A stretch of DNA of 64,000 nt. Source: Paenibacillus pinistramenti (GTDB lineage: Bacteria > Bacillota > Bacilli > Paenibacillales > Paenibacillaceae). Location of the stretch: positions 1 through 64,000 of the forward strand of contig NZ_VAWG01000012.1 in assembly GCF_005869875.1 (NCBI RefSeq), written 5' to 3'. The number at the start of each line of letters is the position of its first letter. Position 1 is the first letter of the stretch. Positions 1 through 9,345 of the stretch are shown here, one piece after another. The position numbers and the translations under genes are program-made. A model generated the notes under the pieces. The model did not search any database and was not told the DNA's origin. It was given only the letters and a program-made list of their open reading frames with translations.

Positions 1-300
1 GGCGCCCGCTTCCGCCATGCGGAAAGCGGGCGGGGGGCGGCGGCGTTCCCGGGCATCCGCGGGAACGCCGCGCGCGAAGCTGCCGCCGCGGGCAGCCCCG
101 GCGGCAGGAGCGCCGCTGCCGGAGCTGCGGCAGCGGGCTCCCCGGCACGGCTGCGCGACGTGCCGGCCTGGCTCTGCACGGCCCAGGGCTGCAGCGCCTG
201 GGTCCGCATCGTCAGCGAGCGCGAAGCGAAGCTGACGGAGCGGCTCTGCCCGCTGTGCGGCTCCGCCATGCGCAGAGGAACACGCAGCGTTCCGCGGTAG
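1..300 (+). CDS. YdjO-like cold-inducible zinc-ribbon protein, 3' part (partial)
   Basis: The reading frame is open from base 1 and stops with TAG at 298-300, so the 5' end lies outside the window. The last 45 or so residues carry a W-x-C-x4-C-x2-W block (near WLCTAQGCSAW) followed by CPLCGSAM, the paired Cys pattern of the small YdjO/cold-inducible family of Bacillales, which probably binds zinc. Family members are usually about 65 residues. Here at least 54 more residues precede the Cys block, and they are Ala/Gly/Arg-rich and very high in GC. Function is unknown beyond cold induction in B. subtilis. The assignment rests on the Cys/Trp pattern only. Confidence 0.65.
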   Translation, partial: GARFRHAESGRGAAAFPGIRGNAAREAAAAGSPGGRSAAAGAAAAGSPARLRDVPAWLCTAQGCSAWVRIVSEREAKLTERLCPLCGSAMRRGTRSVPR

Positions 301-355
301 TTTCAGGCACCGCCGCGGACAAACGCGGACGAATTAAGAAAATCGCAAATCATAA

Positions 356-397
356 AGAGAAACCCGACGGGCGCAAAGCCGCGGGTTTCTCTAAATT
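356..397 (+). terminator. Terminator after YdjO-like gene
   Basis: Perfect 11-bp arms AGAGAAACCCG (356-366) and CGGGTTTCTCT (382-392). No long T tract follows, so it may act as a weak terminator or 3' stabiliser. Confidence 0.55.
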
Positions 398-482
398 TGT
401 GGAGAATGAAATGGCGTCTGAGTTAAAGTGTATTCTTTGTTATTTACAGTCGCTTTAAATTGGTCGAGAGTCATCTTAATGG

Positions 483-740
483 TTAAGCCGGTTTAGGCTG
501 CTGTAATATTTTTAGTCTTAGATCCCAGTCCACTTTCATGCCCAGCGATTCGAAAATCTGACGACAAGGAACCATAGTATTGCCGTGAATTATAATTGGT
601 TTGGCATTGAAGCTTAGCGGCTCTCCATTTAAAATGACCGAACCATAAACGACGGGTGTTGCAGCATCGGCTTTCGGCAGTAAATTACCTGTTACAGTGG
701 CAGTCAGCAGCACTATAAGCAGCAGAAATTTTGACTTCAA
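483..740 (-). pseudogene. Exported stalk (copper-amine-oxidase N-domain-like) protein, frameshifted near 3' end
   Basis: The frame gives 85 residues: a signal peptide (MKSKFLLLIVLLTATVTG, cleavage probably after ADAA) and half of a copper-amine-oxidase N-terminal-like stalk domain (VILNGEPL, then TMVPCRQIFESLGMKVDWD). The family then normally reads D-P-K-T-K-x-I-T-A. The annotated frame instead runs into LRLKILQQPKPA. Inserting one base at about 519-523 restores DPKTKNITAA followed by TAA at 493-495. The gene therefore has a one-base deletion (or a sequencing error) in its last codons. It is divergent from pepF. Its role is probably cell-envelope related but unknown. Even with the frame restored it is a very short stalk protein of about 84 residues. 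Confidence 0.6.
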
Positions 741-868
741 TATTTACTCCTCCACACCCCCTTCATTTACCCATCACCCATCTATGCTAATATAAAAATA
801 TGGCAGATTATTTTACATAAATTACAAATCAGAAAATTTCAGATGAATGAGAGAGGAGACGTTTGTTC

Positions 869-2683
869 ATGGCAAAAATGCTTACGCGAACCGAAATTCC
901 GGCTCAGGCGACGTGGAATCTGGAGGATCTATTTGACTCTCAGGAAGCTTTTGAAGCCGGACTGCAGGAGGCGCTTGGCTTGGCCCGGCAATTGAACCGC
1001 TTCAAAGGACGGCTTCATGAAGGCCCGGATGTCCTGCTGGATTGTCTCCAGGAGCAGGATGCGCTGCAGCAGCTCGCGATGCGGGCCGCCAGCTACGCCC
1101 GGCTGCGCCAGTCCGAGGACGGCACAAATCCGGTGAATCTGGCGAACTCCGCCAAGTCGGGCGATATCATGTCCCAGATCAGCTCGTCACTAAGCTTTAT
1201 TGACTCTGAGCTGCTGGAGCTGGAAGACGGCAGGGTGGAAGCCTATCTGGCCGCTGAACCGGGGCTCGCTGGCTATGAGCGCAGTCTGAAGCGGCTCCTC
1301 GAAACCAAACCTCACCGGCTAAGCCCGGAGACGGAAAGCGTGCTGGCTTCCCTGGGCGAAGTGCTTGGAGCCCCTTACCGGCTTTATCTGCGGGCCAAGC
1401 TCTCCGATATGACCTTTGACGATCTTGGCGAAGGGGAAGACAAGCTGCCAAACTCCTTCCGCTTATATGAAAATAACTACGAAATGTCGCCGGACCCGAA
1501 GCTCCGCCGCGAAGCCTTTGCCTCCTTCTCCAAGTCGCTGCACGGCTCCCGCCATACGTTTGCTGAAGCTTATGCGACAGAGGTAAAGAAGCAGGTTGTC
1601 CTGTCCCGCCTCCGGGGCTACGGCTCCGTTACGGAAATGCTGCTCCAGCCGCAGCAGGTGACGCTGGACATGTACAACAATATCCACGATACGCTGCTGG
1701 CCGAGCTGGCTCCGCATATGCGGCGGCTTGCTGCGCTCAAGAAAAGGGAGCTCGGCCTGGACAAGATGCTGTTCTGCGACCTGAAGGCGCCGCTCGATCC
1801 GGACTACAATCCTTCCATTACCTTTGAAGAGGCCTGCTCCAATGTGCAGGAAGCCTTGGCGGTGCTTGGGCCGGAATACGGCGAAATCGTCGAATCGGCG
1901 TTCAACAACCGCTGGGTGGATTACGCCGACAACATCGGCAAATCCACCGGCGCTTTCTGCTCCTCCATTTACGGCGTGCATTCCTACATTCTGATTACAT
2001 GGGCAGGCAATATGCGCGGCGCCTTTACGCTCGCCCATGAGGTCGGCCATGCCGGGCACCTGATGCTCGCAGCCAAAAACCAGTCCTTGGCGAACTACCG
2101 CCCGTCGATGTATTTTATCGAAGCGCCGTCGACCATGAACGAGCTGCTGCTGGCCGATCATCTGATGTCCAAATCGCAGGACAAGCGGATGCGCCGCTGG
2201 ATCATCTCCCAGCTGCTGAATACGTACTACCACAACTTTGTGACGCATCTGCTTGAGGCCGAGCTGCAGCGCCGGGTCTACCGCCATGCCGAAGCCGGCC
2301 AGCCGATTACGGCGGACCTGCTGTCGCAGTTTAAGGGCAGCGTGCTGTCCGATTTCTGGGGTGACGAGCTTGAGCTGGATGAAGGCGCCAAACTGACGTG
2401 GATGCGGCAGCCGCATTACTACATGGGGCTTTACCCGTATACCTACGCTGCGGGCCTGACCGCTTCAACCGCGGCCGCCCAGCTGATCCGCGAAGAAGGC
2501 CAGCCTGCGGTAGACCGCTGGCTTGAGGTGCTGAAGGCGGGCGGCAGCCGCACGCCGCTGGAGCTGATGGCGATGGCCGGCGTCGACATGACGGGCAGGG
2601 AGCCGATTTCAAAAGCCGCTGCTTATGTAGGCTCGCTAGTCTCGGAGCTTGAATCGTTATATGAACCTTCCGCTAACCTGTAG
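869..2683 (+). CDS. pepF: Oligoendopeptidase F, M3 family
   Basis: This cytoplasmic zinc metallopeptidase of 604 residues trims short peptides. The zinc site is visible as HEVGH (His390, Glu391, His394), followed by the downstream Glu-rich helix near SMYFIEAPSTMNE. Length and the start of the protein (LTRTEIPAQATWNLEDLF) match the PepF family along its whole length. ATG at 869 was chosen because it gives the family N-terminus; GAGAGGAG lies at 850-857. An in-frame TTG at 863 is closer to that site and cannot be excluded. The gene stands alone, divergent from the stalk gene, with its own terminator. The frame is intact and the key residues are present. Confidence 0.93.
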   Translation: MAKMLTRTEIPAQATWNLEDLFDSQEAFEAGLQEALGLARQLNRFKGRLHEGPDVLLDCLQEQDALQQLAMRAASYARLRQSEDGTNPVNLANSAKSGDIMSQISSSLSFIDSELLELEDGRVEAYLAAEPGLAGYERSLKRLLETKPHRLSPETESVLASLGEVLGAPYRLYLRAKLSDMTFDDLGEGEDKLPNSFRLYENNYEMSPDPKLRREAFASFSKSLHGSRHTFAEAYATEVKKQVVLSRLRGYGSVTEMLLQPQQVTLDMYNNIHDTLLAELAPHMRRLAALKKRELGLDKMLFCDLKAPLDPDYNPSITFEEACSNVQEALAVLGPEYGEIVESAFNNRWVDYADNIGKSTGAFCSSIYGVHSYILITWAGNMRGAFTLAHEVGHAGHLMLAAKNQSLANYRPSMYFIEAPSTMNELLLADHLMSKSQDKRMRRWIISQLLNTYYHNFVTHLLEAELQRRVYRHAEAGQPITADLLSQFKGSVLSDFWGDELELDEGAKLTWMRQPHYYMGLYPYTYAAGLTASTAAAQLIREEGQPAVDRWLEVLKAGGSRTPLELMAMAGVDMTGREPISKAAAYVGSLVSELESLYEPSANL

Positions 2684-2701
2684 CGTTTAGGGTGAAAATA
2701 A

Positions 2702-2748
2702 ATAAGGGCGCTGAGCCGGATTACGATCCGGTACAGCCCCCTTTTTTT
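2702..2748 (+). terminator. Rho-independent terminator of pepF
   Basis: Nested stem: GGGC/GCTG pairs with CAGC/CCCC around CCGGAT-TACG-ATCCGG, followed by a seven-T run. Confidence 0.8.
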
Positions 2749-2760
2749 ACAACATATTAT

Positions 2761-2809
2761 CACTAACCACTAACCACTAACCACTAACCACTAACCACTA
2801 ACCACTAAC
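2761..2809. repeat. Heptanucleotide tandem repeat (CACTAAC)x7
   Basis: Seven exact head-to-tail copies of CACTAAC. The last copy supplies the stop codon (TAG on the minus strand, 2805-2807) of the histidine kinase gene. It sits between the pepF terminator and the convergent kinase gene. Confidence 0.97.
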
Positions 2810-5800
2810 CGAGCCGGCTTTGCTCCCCGTTTGGTTCCGAAGCCTCTTCCTCCTCAACAAAGCACTCACAAGGCACCGTGAAATAAAAAGTGGAGCCTGC
2901 GCCCGCTTCGCTCTCAACGCCGATCGTGCCGCCCATCAGCTCGACCAGCTTCCTGCAGATGGCCAGCCCCAGTCCCGTTCCGCCATACTTGCGGTTCAGA
3001 GCCGGATGCAGCTGCGAGAACAGCTGAAACAGCTGATTCTGCCGCTCGTAAGGAATCCCGATCCCGGTATCCTTCACCTTGAAGGTGAGGGCCGTCCGCC
3101 GCTCGCAAGCATCCGGCTCGGCCTCAAGCGTCACCGTCACTCCGCCCTGGTCGGTAAATTTGACTGCATTACTGATCAGATTGACCAGCACCTGCCGGAG
3201 GCGCACAGCGTCCCCGATGACAATATCCGGAATTTGCTCAGGCTCAAGAAGCAGACCGCGCAGGTAGATGCCCTTCTCTTTGGCTCTGGCGGAGAACAGC
3301 TCGATGACGCCTCCCAGAAGCGCCTGCAGATGGATCGGCTCGCTGGCCAGAGTCATTTTGCCGGTTTCGATTTTGCTGAAGTCGAGAATCTCGTTCAGGA
3401 TATGCAGCAGCGCATCGCTGCTCTCCTTCAGAATGTCGGTGAAGCTCCGCTGCTCCTCATCCAGCTCTGTCGTCTGCAGCAGATCGATCATGCCGACAAT
3501 TCCGTTCATCGGGGTCCGCAGCTCATGGCTCATCATCGCGAGAAACTGGGATTTGGCCTGGTCCGCCCGCTCCGCCGATTCTTTGGCGCTGATAATCTCC
3601 TTCTCGTCCGTCACATCGCGGAAGACGAACACCGCCCCCTTACGCTCGCCTTTGTCCCAAATAGGAGTTACCTGATAATCGGCAAAGAAGCTTGTCTCAT
3701 CCCTTTTCCAAAATACAGCGTCCTTCTTGGAGTAAAGGATTCCGGCCCGGACCGCCTGGAGAACCGGCGATTCCTGCACGGTATAATAGCCGCCGTCCTC
3801 CCGGGTCTCCCGGATGAGCCTGTTGCACGGAATTCCGATCATGGCCAGCGCTTCATAACCGAGCATGCTTGCTCCTGCAGGGTTTACGAAGACGACTTTC
3901 CCCTCATTATCAAGCCCGACAATGCCTTCAGACACCGTATTCAGCAGAAGCCTGTGCTCCCGGCTCAGCCGTTCAATTTGCTCGATGTAGCGCGTCCGTT
4001 CGGTAATATCATTCGTAATTCCGTATACCCCGACAACCTCATCATCTACGATAATTGGAATATTCACCGTATTGATCTCTACCGGATACCCGTCTTTATG
4101 GAGAATGGTGAGATCATAGCTCTGCGGCTTGCCTTCCTTGGCCAGGTTGAAATGATAAAGCGTCCTCTCCAGGTCCTTCTCTGCTACAATCGGGCCGAAA
4201 TACATTCCGACAAGCTCGTCCAGCGTATAACCGGTCAGCTTCTCCAGATTGGCATTGGCCGTTAAATAGTCCCCTTCCATATTCATGGAATAAACAGCCG
4301 AAGGGTTATATTCAAACAACGAGCGGTAGCGCTGCTCACTCTCCTTGAGCTTGAACTCTATGGCTTTACGCTCTGTGATGTCCCGGGCTATGGAGATGAT
4401 CTCAAGCATTCTGCCGTTGTCTTCCGTAACCACCTTGCTGTTCGCTTCAAACCATATATGGCGGCCGTCCTTGTGGATAAACCGGTAAGTGACGGTCGGA
4501 ACCGGCTGTCTGTTCTCATGGCTGGCTCTGCACGCTTCAATATGACGGCGGAAGGATTCCACATCCTCCGGATGAAGATAGTCGTAGGGATTCGTTCCCT
4601 CCAGCTCTTCCGGCCGGTAGCCGATCAGATTGTAGCAGGCCGGGGAGCAGTACAGGTAGGCGTGGTCCTCCAGGGTGCTGAGCGAAATAAAATCCTGCGA
4701 GTTCTCCGTAATCAGCCGGTATTTCCGTTCGCTCTCCATCAGCTGCTGCTCGATGGCGACCCGGTCCGTAATGTCCTGTACCATGCCGATCATTTCAAAC
4801 GGCCTGCCGTCCTCCGTCCGCGATACCTCCCACTGGGCCCGGATGGTCCGAATATCACCATTCAGCAGCTGAATCCGGTAGGTGACCGTATCATTGATCC
4901 CTCCGACTGCCCGCTCTACGGCTGTCTGGAGCTGTTCCTTGTCTTCTTCAAGTACAAGCTGCATAAGGGAGGCCGGATCCTTCTCTTCCGGAGGCATCAC
5001 ATTATCATAAATGCGCCGCATCTCCGCGCTGTAAGCGAGGCTCCCCTTTACCAGATCCCATCTCCAGGAACCGACCTGGGCAATTTGCTGCGCTTTGGCC
5101 AGCGTCTGCTCGTCATTCATCCGTTTGGTTATATTCCGTCCGATGGCAAGCACGCTCTGCACCTGCCCGCTTTGATCCCTGATCACTTGAAACGAGGTTT
5201 CGAACCAGAGGTAATGGCCTTCCTTATGCCGGATTCTTCTTATAAAAATATCCCTCTCGGAATAGAGCTTGCCCGGCTCTTCCATTTCCCTGGCATCCTC
5301 AGGATGATAGAAAGAAATGCGCGGCCTGCCGATCATTTCCGAGGGGGTGTAGCCCAGCAGCGAATCCGCTGAAGGCGAGACATAATGAAGAATCCCCTCA
5401 GCCGAGCTCATGGTAATGAGATCCTGCCCATTTTTGGTGATCAGGGCAAATAACTCTTCGCTTTCAATATCCTTCTCTTGGGAATGAGGCTGCAGCACGG
5501 TATCCTCTACACAGCAGACCAGTGCTTCCTCCTCCAAGCCTTCCTGTTCCTCCAGCAGGGACCAGATCAATCTTCTTGACACAGAGCTTCCATTACCGGA
5601 CGTAAACGTCACCTGCTGAATATATCCAGGCGGCTGATGCTGTTTCACTTGTCTGCTCACTTCGTTCAAATCAATGGCACCTAAGCCCTCAAGATGCTTA
5701 AATGGAACTCCAGTCAGCTCTTGATCACTGCAGCCAAACAACCGGCTGAACGCCTTATTTCCTCCTAGCACAGTGCCTTGGGCCGGTACCACCACAGCCA

Positions 5801-5861
5801 TGCCGATCGGTGCATATTTGAATAACTGTTCCCCTAATCGATTTGCCGATGCATAGCTCAT
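2805..5861 (-). CDS. Cytoplasmic multi-PAS sensor histidine kinase
   Basis: A 1018-residue protein without membrane segments. About six PAS/PAC modules follow one another, each with the typical GY-x-ExxG end. They lead to a HisKA phosphoacceptor helix ([12 protein letters not shown], His779) and an HATPase_c domain with N box ([11 protein letters not shown]), G1 (DTGIGIP) and G2 (GGTGLGLAI). No receiver domain is present, so this is a classical rather than a hybrid kinase. No response regulator is adjacent, making it an orphan kinase; B. subtilis sporulation kinases such as KinA are also orphan multi-PAS proteins, but its role here is unknown. ATG 5861 is preferred over the upstream ATG 5903 because AGGGGG lies 7-8 bases before it. 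The stop codon falls inside a heptamer repeat. Confidence 0.88.
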   Translation of the reverse strand: MSYASANRLGEQLFKYAPIGMAVVVPAQGTVLGGNKAFSRLFGCSDQELTGVPFKHLEGLGAIDLNEVSRQVKQHQPPGYIQQVTFTSGNGSSVSRRLIWSLLEEQEGLEEEALVCCVEDTVLQPHSQEKDIESEELFALITKNGQDLITMSSAEGILHYVSPSADSLLGYTPSEMIGRPRISFYHPEDAREMEEPGKLYSERDIFIRRIRHKEGHYLWFETSFQVIRDQSGQVQSVLAIGRNITKRMNDEQTLAKAQQIAQVGSWRWDLVKGSLAYSAEMRRIYDNVMPPEEKDPASLMQLVLEEDKEQLQTAVERAVGGINDTVTYRIQLLNGDIRTIRAQWEVSRTEDGRPFEMIGMVQDITDRVAIEQQLMESERKYRLITENSQDFISLSTLEDHAYLYCSPACYNLIGYRPEELEGTNPYDYLHPEDVESFRRHIEACRASHENRQPVPTVTYRFIHKDGRHIWFEANSKVVTEDNGRMLEIISIARDITERKAIEFKLKESEQRYRSLFEYNPSAVYSMNMEGDYLTANANLEKLTGYTLDELVGMYFGPIVAEKDLERTLYHFNLAKEGKPQSYDLTILHKDGYPVEINTVNIPIIVDDEVVGVYGITNDITERTRYIEQIERLSREHRLLLNTVSEGIVGLDNEGKVVFVNPAGASMLGYEALAMIGIPCNRLIRETREDGGYYTVQESPVLQAVRAGILYSKKDAVFWKRDETSFFADYQVTPIWDKGERKGAVFVFRDVTDEKEIISAKESAERADQAKSQFLAMMSHELRTPMNGIVGMIDLLQTTELDEEQRSFTDILKESSDALLHILNEILDFSKIETGKMTLASEPIHLQALLGGVIELFSARAKEKGIYLRGLLLEPEQIPDIVIGDAVRLRQVLVNLISNAVKFTDQGGVTVTLEAEPDACERRTALTFKVKDTGIGIPYERQNQLFQLFSQLHPALNRKYGGTGLGLAICRKLVELMGGTIGVESEAGAGSTFYFTVPCECFVEEEEASEPNGEQSRLG

Positions 5862-5890
5862 AATGACGCCCCCTATGAAGCTGCTTTCCA

Positions 5891-5921
5891 ATAGTAAGAT
5901 CATAATTATAGTAAGATCATA
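5891..5921. repeat. 14-bp direct repeat in the kinase promoter region
   Basis: ATAGTAAGATCATA occurs at 5891-5904 and again at 5908-5921, a 17-bp period, just upstream of the kinase start. ATTATA at 5905-5910 (minus-strand TATAAT) lies between the copies. This is compatible with an operator for a dimeric activator or with a slippage duplication. Confidence 0.6.
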
Positions 5922-6061
5922 TTAAATAATAGTGAACCCCTGCAACAGCAATATAGCCTGGCAGAAATTCATAACAGATGCAGCCAATCTGCCGGGTCAA
6001 GTCCACACCTCTAATGTTACTCTTCTATTCACCTGCCGCCAACAAACCTAAACGCCTGGAA

Positions 6062-6089
6062 TGCAAAAAAACTGCCCGGGCGGGCAGTT
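6062..6089 (-). terminator. Terminator of the pdaA-like gene
   Basis: Perfect 8-bp arms AACTGCCC (6070-6077) and GGGCAGTT (6082-6089). On the minus strand the stem is followed by a T run (A tract 6064-6070 on plus). Confidence 0.8.
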
Positions 6090-6145
6090 CATTCAGGCCG
6101 CTGTATGGGCCACCATATATTTAGGAAGAAATTCTCCGCCGCTCT

Positions 6146-6952
6146 TCACCGCTTCGGCAGTTCCGTGAGCGCTTTGAAGGTATAGCCCTGCTTCCTGGTA
6201 TCGTCGATAATCCGGCCAAGGGCTTCGGCATTATCCCTGGACACCGAATGCAGCAGCAGCACTTCGCCCGGGTGGAGCTGGGCCATCACCTTCCGGTAGG
6301 CGTAATCGGCGCCTTTCTGGTCGTTTGTATCCCAGTCCTTATACGCGGCCGACCAGAACACACTCCGATATCCGGCAGCGTTCGAGGTTCGCAGCACCCG
6401 GTCGCTGAAGATCCCGCGCGGCGGGCGGACAAACTCCATCTTCTGCCCCCCGGTGAGCTCGGCAACCGCAGCACGGACCCGCTCCAGCTCCGTTCTGATC
6501 TGACTGTCCGAAATGGAGGACATATCCGGATGGCTCCAGGAATGATTGCCGATCAGATGGCCTTCTGCTGCCATGCGCTTCACAAGCTCGGGCTGGTCCT
6601 TCACATAATGACCGGTAACAAAGAAGACGGCCGGAACCTGCTTGGCCTTGAGCGTATCCAGAATCGGCTTGGTGTAGCCGTTCTCGTAGCCGTTGTCAAA
6701 CGTCAGGTAAATCTCCTTCTGGTTCGTATCCCCCAGGAACACCGCCTGGTTCCGGTCAATAATCTCCTTGAAGCCCTCCTCGTTGATGGAAGGAAGTTGC
6801 CCGTTCTCGGCTCGTTTAAAGCCGAAATGGAATGTTCTGTCGGACGGCGGGGCCGAAGCCGAAGTTGAGGCCGAGGCCAAAGCTCCCTTTTGCGGAAAAA
6901 TCATGCCAAAGCCCACCAGCAGGGCTGCTAATGCAAGCATCCAGCGCTTCAT
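6146..6952 (-). CDS. pdaA: Polysaccharide deacetylase, PdaA-type (spore cortex muramic delta-lactam)
   Basis: Predicted exported N-deacetylase of the NodB/CE4 family. In B. subtilis PdaA removes the acetyl group from N-acetylmuramic acid so that muramic delta-lactam of the spore cortex can form. A signal peptide (MKRWMLALAALLVGFGMIF) is followed by motif 1 TFDNGYENGYT (the PdaA-type N in place of the usual second D), the metal motif HSWSHPD, the RPPRG motif and a final LLLHS motif. Length is 268 residues. AAAGGAG at 6961-6967 (minus) is 8 bases from ATG 6952; ATG 6955 is equally possible. The terminator 6062-6089 ends a single-gene transcript. Assignment to PdaA rather than another CE4 deacetylase rests on TFDNGY and overall similarity. 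Confidence 0.85.
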   Translation of the reverse strand: MKRWMLALAALLVGFGMIFPQKGALASASTSASAPPSDRTFHFGFKRAENGQLPSINEEGFKEIIDRNQAVFLGDTNQKEIYLTFDNGYENGYTKPILDTLKAKQVPAVFFVTGHYVKDQPELVKRMAAEGHLIGNHSWSHPDMSSISDSQIRTELERVRAAVAELTGGQKMEFVRPPRGIFSDRVLRTSNAAGYRSVFWSAAYKDWDTNDQKGADYAYRKVMAQLHPGEVLLLHSVSRDNAEALGRIIDDTRKQGYTFKALTELPKR

Positions 6953-7046
6953 CATGTTGTCTCCTTTCGCCATTCTTGGTCAGCCTTTAATTTCTGCCGG
7001 AACAGACGAATTTATACACAAGCACAGATGAGCGTCCTTCAGCCGG

Positions 7047-7940
7047 TCACTTCTTCTCCTGCTGCAGCACGGTGCGGGCAAGCCGGATCCATTCCCTGGC
7101 GGCAAAGGATAAGTAGCGGTCCTTCTTCCAGATGATGCCGAGATTCCACGGAATGACCGGAACGGTCATAGGCACAATCCGGACGCGGTCCGGGTCCATC
7201 TCCCGGCAGATTGTCTCCGGCAGCAGCGCGATGCCAAGGCCGGCCGCTACCATTTGGCTGATCAGATCCCATTGGGAGCTTTCGTAGATAATTTTAGGCT
7301 GAAACCCGGCCCCCTGGCACTCTTTGATGATCCGGTCATGAAGAGCAAAGTCCTCCCTGAAGATCAGAAAATACTCCTCCTGAAGCTCTTCCAGCGAGAT
7401 CTCGCTGCTTTGCGCCAGCCGGTGGGACGGCGGAAGCAGCAAATTCAGCTTCTCCTCCACAAAGGGAAACACCTCAAATCCCCCCTCCGTAGTCGGCAGC
7501 ACGACGACCCCCAGATCGAGGGAACCCTCCTCTACATCAATCTCCACCTTCTTGGAGCCGTCCTCAAACAGGCGGATGGTAATGTCGGGATAGCTGGAAT
7601 GAAACTGGCCCATAACTTTTGGGAAAAAGCTCGAGCCTACCATCGGAGGCAGGCCGATGCGGATGTGACCCCGCTTTAAATTGCGCAGATCGTCCAGCTC
7701 ACCGGACAAGCTCTGGAAGGAATTCAGGATTTCCTGAGCCCGGTCCACAATAATGCGCCCCGCGTCGGTGAGCGTTATGCTCCGGCCTTCTCTCGCGAAC
7801 AGCACAATGCCAAGCTCTTCCTCCATCTGGCGGATGGTCTTGCTGATCGTAGGCTGTGTGATAAACAGAGCCTCAGCCGCTTTTGTGAAACTGCGGAGTC
7901 TTGCCACTTCAACCAAATACTGCAGCTGACGGATATCCAC
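7047..7940 (-). CDS. cidR: LysR-family regulator, CidR-like
   Basis: A 297-residue LysR-type regulator with an N-terminal winged HTH (DIRQLQYLVEVARLRSFTKAAEAL then TQPTISKTI) and a C-terminal effector domain. The gene is divergent from the cidA/cidB holin-like pair, the arrangement seen for CidR in Staphylococcus and YwbI in Bacillus, where the regulator activates the pair in response to overflow-metabolism acids. GTG at 7940 is chosen because GAGGT lies seven bases upstream and the family begins M-D-I-[RK]-[QH]-[LM]. ATG codons further upstream lack a ribosome site. Effector and regulation here are inferred from position. Confidence 0.85.
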   Translation of the reverse strand: MDIRQLQYLVEVARLRSFTKAAEALFITQPTISKTIRQMEEELGIVLFAREGRSITLTDAGRIIVDRAQEILNSFQSLSGELDDLRNLKRGHIRIGLPPMVGSSFFPKVMGQFHSSYPDITIRLFEDGSKKVEIDVEEGSLDLGVVVLPTTEGGFEVFPFVEEKLNLLLPPSHRLAQSSEISLEELQEEYFLIFREDFALHDRIIKECQGAGFQPKIIYESSQWDLISQMVAAGLGIALLPETICREMDPDRVRIVPMTVPVIPWNLGIIWKKDRYLSFAAREWIRLARTVLQQEKK

Positions 7941-7993
7941 GTGATCAACCTCATTTTCCATAACCAAAAGGCATGTTAAGTATTCTATATATG

Positions 7994-8026
7994 AATTTTA
8001 CCTATGAAAGAGTCTGATGTAAAATT
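7994..8026. promoter_or_regulatory. Candidate CidR operator dyad between cidR and cidA
   Basis: Perfect 8-bp inverted arms AATTTTAC (7994-8001) and GTAAAATT (8019-8026), separated by 17 bases. They lie in the middle of the 157-bp divergent region, as expected for a LysR-type tetramer site. Confidence 0.45.
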
Positions 8027-8097
8027 TCAGTAAACAGATTGCACCGTCCATACGATTTCACAATCCATCCTATTTAACGAAAGGAGCAGAGGCCGCT

Positions 8098-8478
8098 GTG
8101 TCCAAACTCAAAGCCCTGTTCATCGGAATCCTTCAGGTTGTCGTGTTGTTTCTGATCTCCATGGCGATGAACAAATTGACGGAACTGCTCCACCTGAAAA
8201 TCCCAGGCAGTATTCTCGGCATTGTTCTCGTCTTTATATTGCTGAAGACCAAAGTCATTAAACTCGAATGGATCGAACGCGGCGCCAACTGGCTGCTTGC
8301 CGAACTGCTGCTGTTCTTTATTCCTTCTGCTGTCGGAGTTATGCAGTACATACCAATGCTGGAGAATGAAGGGCTGCAAATTCTGGTGGTCGTTATCCTC
8401 AGCACGGTCATTGTCATGCTGTGCTCAGGCATTGTTGCTTCCCGGATTACCAAACGAAAGGAGAAGAAATCCGCATGA
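8098..8478 (+). CDS. cidA: Holin-like protein CidA/LrgA family
   Basis: A 126-residue membrane protein with four predicted membrane segments and a Lys/Arg-rich tail (SRITKRKEKKSA). It belongs to the CidA/LrgA holin-like family, which affects murein hydrolase activity, cell lysis and, in some Bacillales, pyruvate or acetate handling. The GTG start is preceded by AAAGGAG (8080-8086) and AGAGG closer by. The stop codon overlaps the ATG of cidB (ATGA at 8475-8478), so the two are translationally coupled. The divergent LysR gene probably controls the pair. Confidence 0.88.
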   Translation: MSKLKALFIGILQVVVLFLISMAMNKLTELLHLKIPGSILGIVLVFILLKTKVIKLEWIERGANWLLAELLLFFIPSAVGVMQYIPMLENEGLQILVVVILSTVIVMLCSGIVASRITKRKEKKSA

Positions 8479-9158
8479 TTCTAGGCTTGATCTGCCTGCT
8501 GTTTACTCTCGCTGTCTACTGGGTCTGCAAGAAGGTGTACAAGAGCAAACCCCGGGTTTATTTCTCTCCGCTGCTCGTCACACCAATTATACTGGTCGTT
8601 TGTCTGCTGCTGGCCAAGGTTTCTTATACTTCCTACAGCCAGGGAGGCAAGCTGCTGAGCGATTTTCTGCAGCCGGCCACTATCGCCTTTGCAGTTCCAT
8701 TGTATAAATATTTTAATGTGCTCAAGAAGTATATGGTCGAGATTGTTGTAAGTGTTCTGAGCGGCTCGGTGGCCGCGATGATCTCATCTGCATTTCTCGC
8801 GAAATGGATGCACCTTGACGCTTCCCTGATCAACAGCCTCGTTCCCCGTTCGGTGACTACGCCGATTGCGATGAACGTTTCACAGGTGATCGGCGGCATT
8901 CCGAGCATAACCGCCATCTTTGTCATTATTACCGGTATTCTGGGCACCATGATCGGCCCGGTTATCCTGAAGCTGTTCCGGATTGAGAACGAGATCGCAA
9001 GAGGCGTTCTGCTGGGCACAAGCGCTCACGGGACCGGGACCTCCAAAGCCTTTGAGCTCAGCTCGCTTACCGGCACCATATCGAGTATTTCCATGATTTT
9101 GGCGGGGCTGATTACGCTTGGCATCGCTCCGCTCTTTATCTCGCTGATGCTGCATTAG
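8475..9158 (+). CDS. cidB: LrgB/CidB family membrane protein
   Basis: A 227-residue multi-pass membrane protein of the LrgB family; the conserved region near ALLGTSAHGTGTSKAFELSS is visible (here LLGTSAHGTGTSKA). It partners CidA in the holin-like system, and plant and bacterial relatives have been linked to glycolate or pyruvate transport. The start at ATG 8475 overlaps the cidA stop by four bases; AAAGGAG lies 11 bases upstream. A strong terminator follows at 9224-9254, so cidAB is a two-gene operon. Confidence 0.88.
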   Translation: MILGLICLLFTLAVYWVCKKVYKSKPRVYFSPLLVTPIILVVCLLLAKVSYTSYSQGGKLLSDFLQPATIAFAVPLYKYFNVLKKYMVEIVVSVLSGSVAAMISSAFLAKWMHLDASLINSLVPRSVTTPIAMNVSQVIGGIPSITAIFVIITGILGTMIGPVILKLFRIENEIARGVLLGTSAHGTGTSKAFELSSLTGTISSISMILAGLITLGIAPLFISLMLH

Positions 9159-9223
9159 AAGAAGCACCGGCGGGGAATTAGACTGGTTTTCCTCTCATTT
9201 TCCATATATCTTTTTTCCAAGCT

Positions 9224-9254
9224 GGCCGCCTTTCATAAGGCGGTCCTTTTTTTG
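9224..9254 (+). terminator. Terminator of cidAB
   Basis: GGCCGCCTT and AAGGCGGTCC arms with a TCAT loop, then a seven-T run. Confidence 0.85.
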
Positions 9255-9345
9255 GCACACTATCTTAAGGAAAGCTTAATGTTTTTTTCAGCTTCTATTC
9301 AGCATAACTTCTGCATTTATTCAGATTTTATGTCGATAATAGAGT

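Noticed and set aside
2820..4265. 481-codon plus-strand frame
   Set aside because: Antisense shadow of the multi-PAS histidine kinase.
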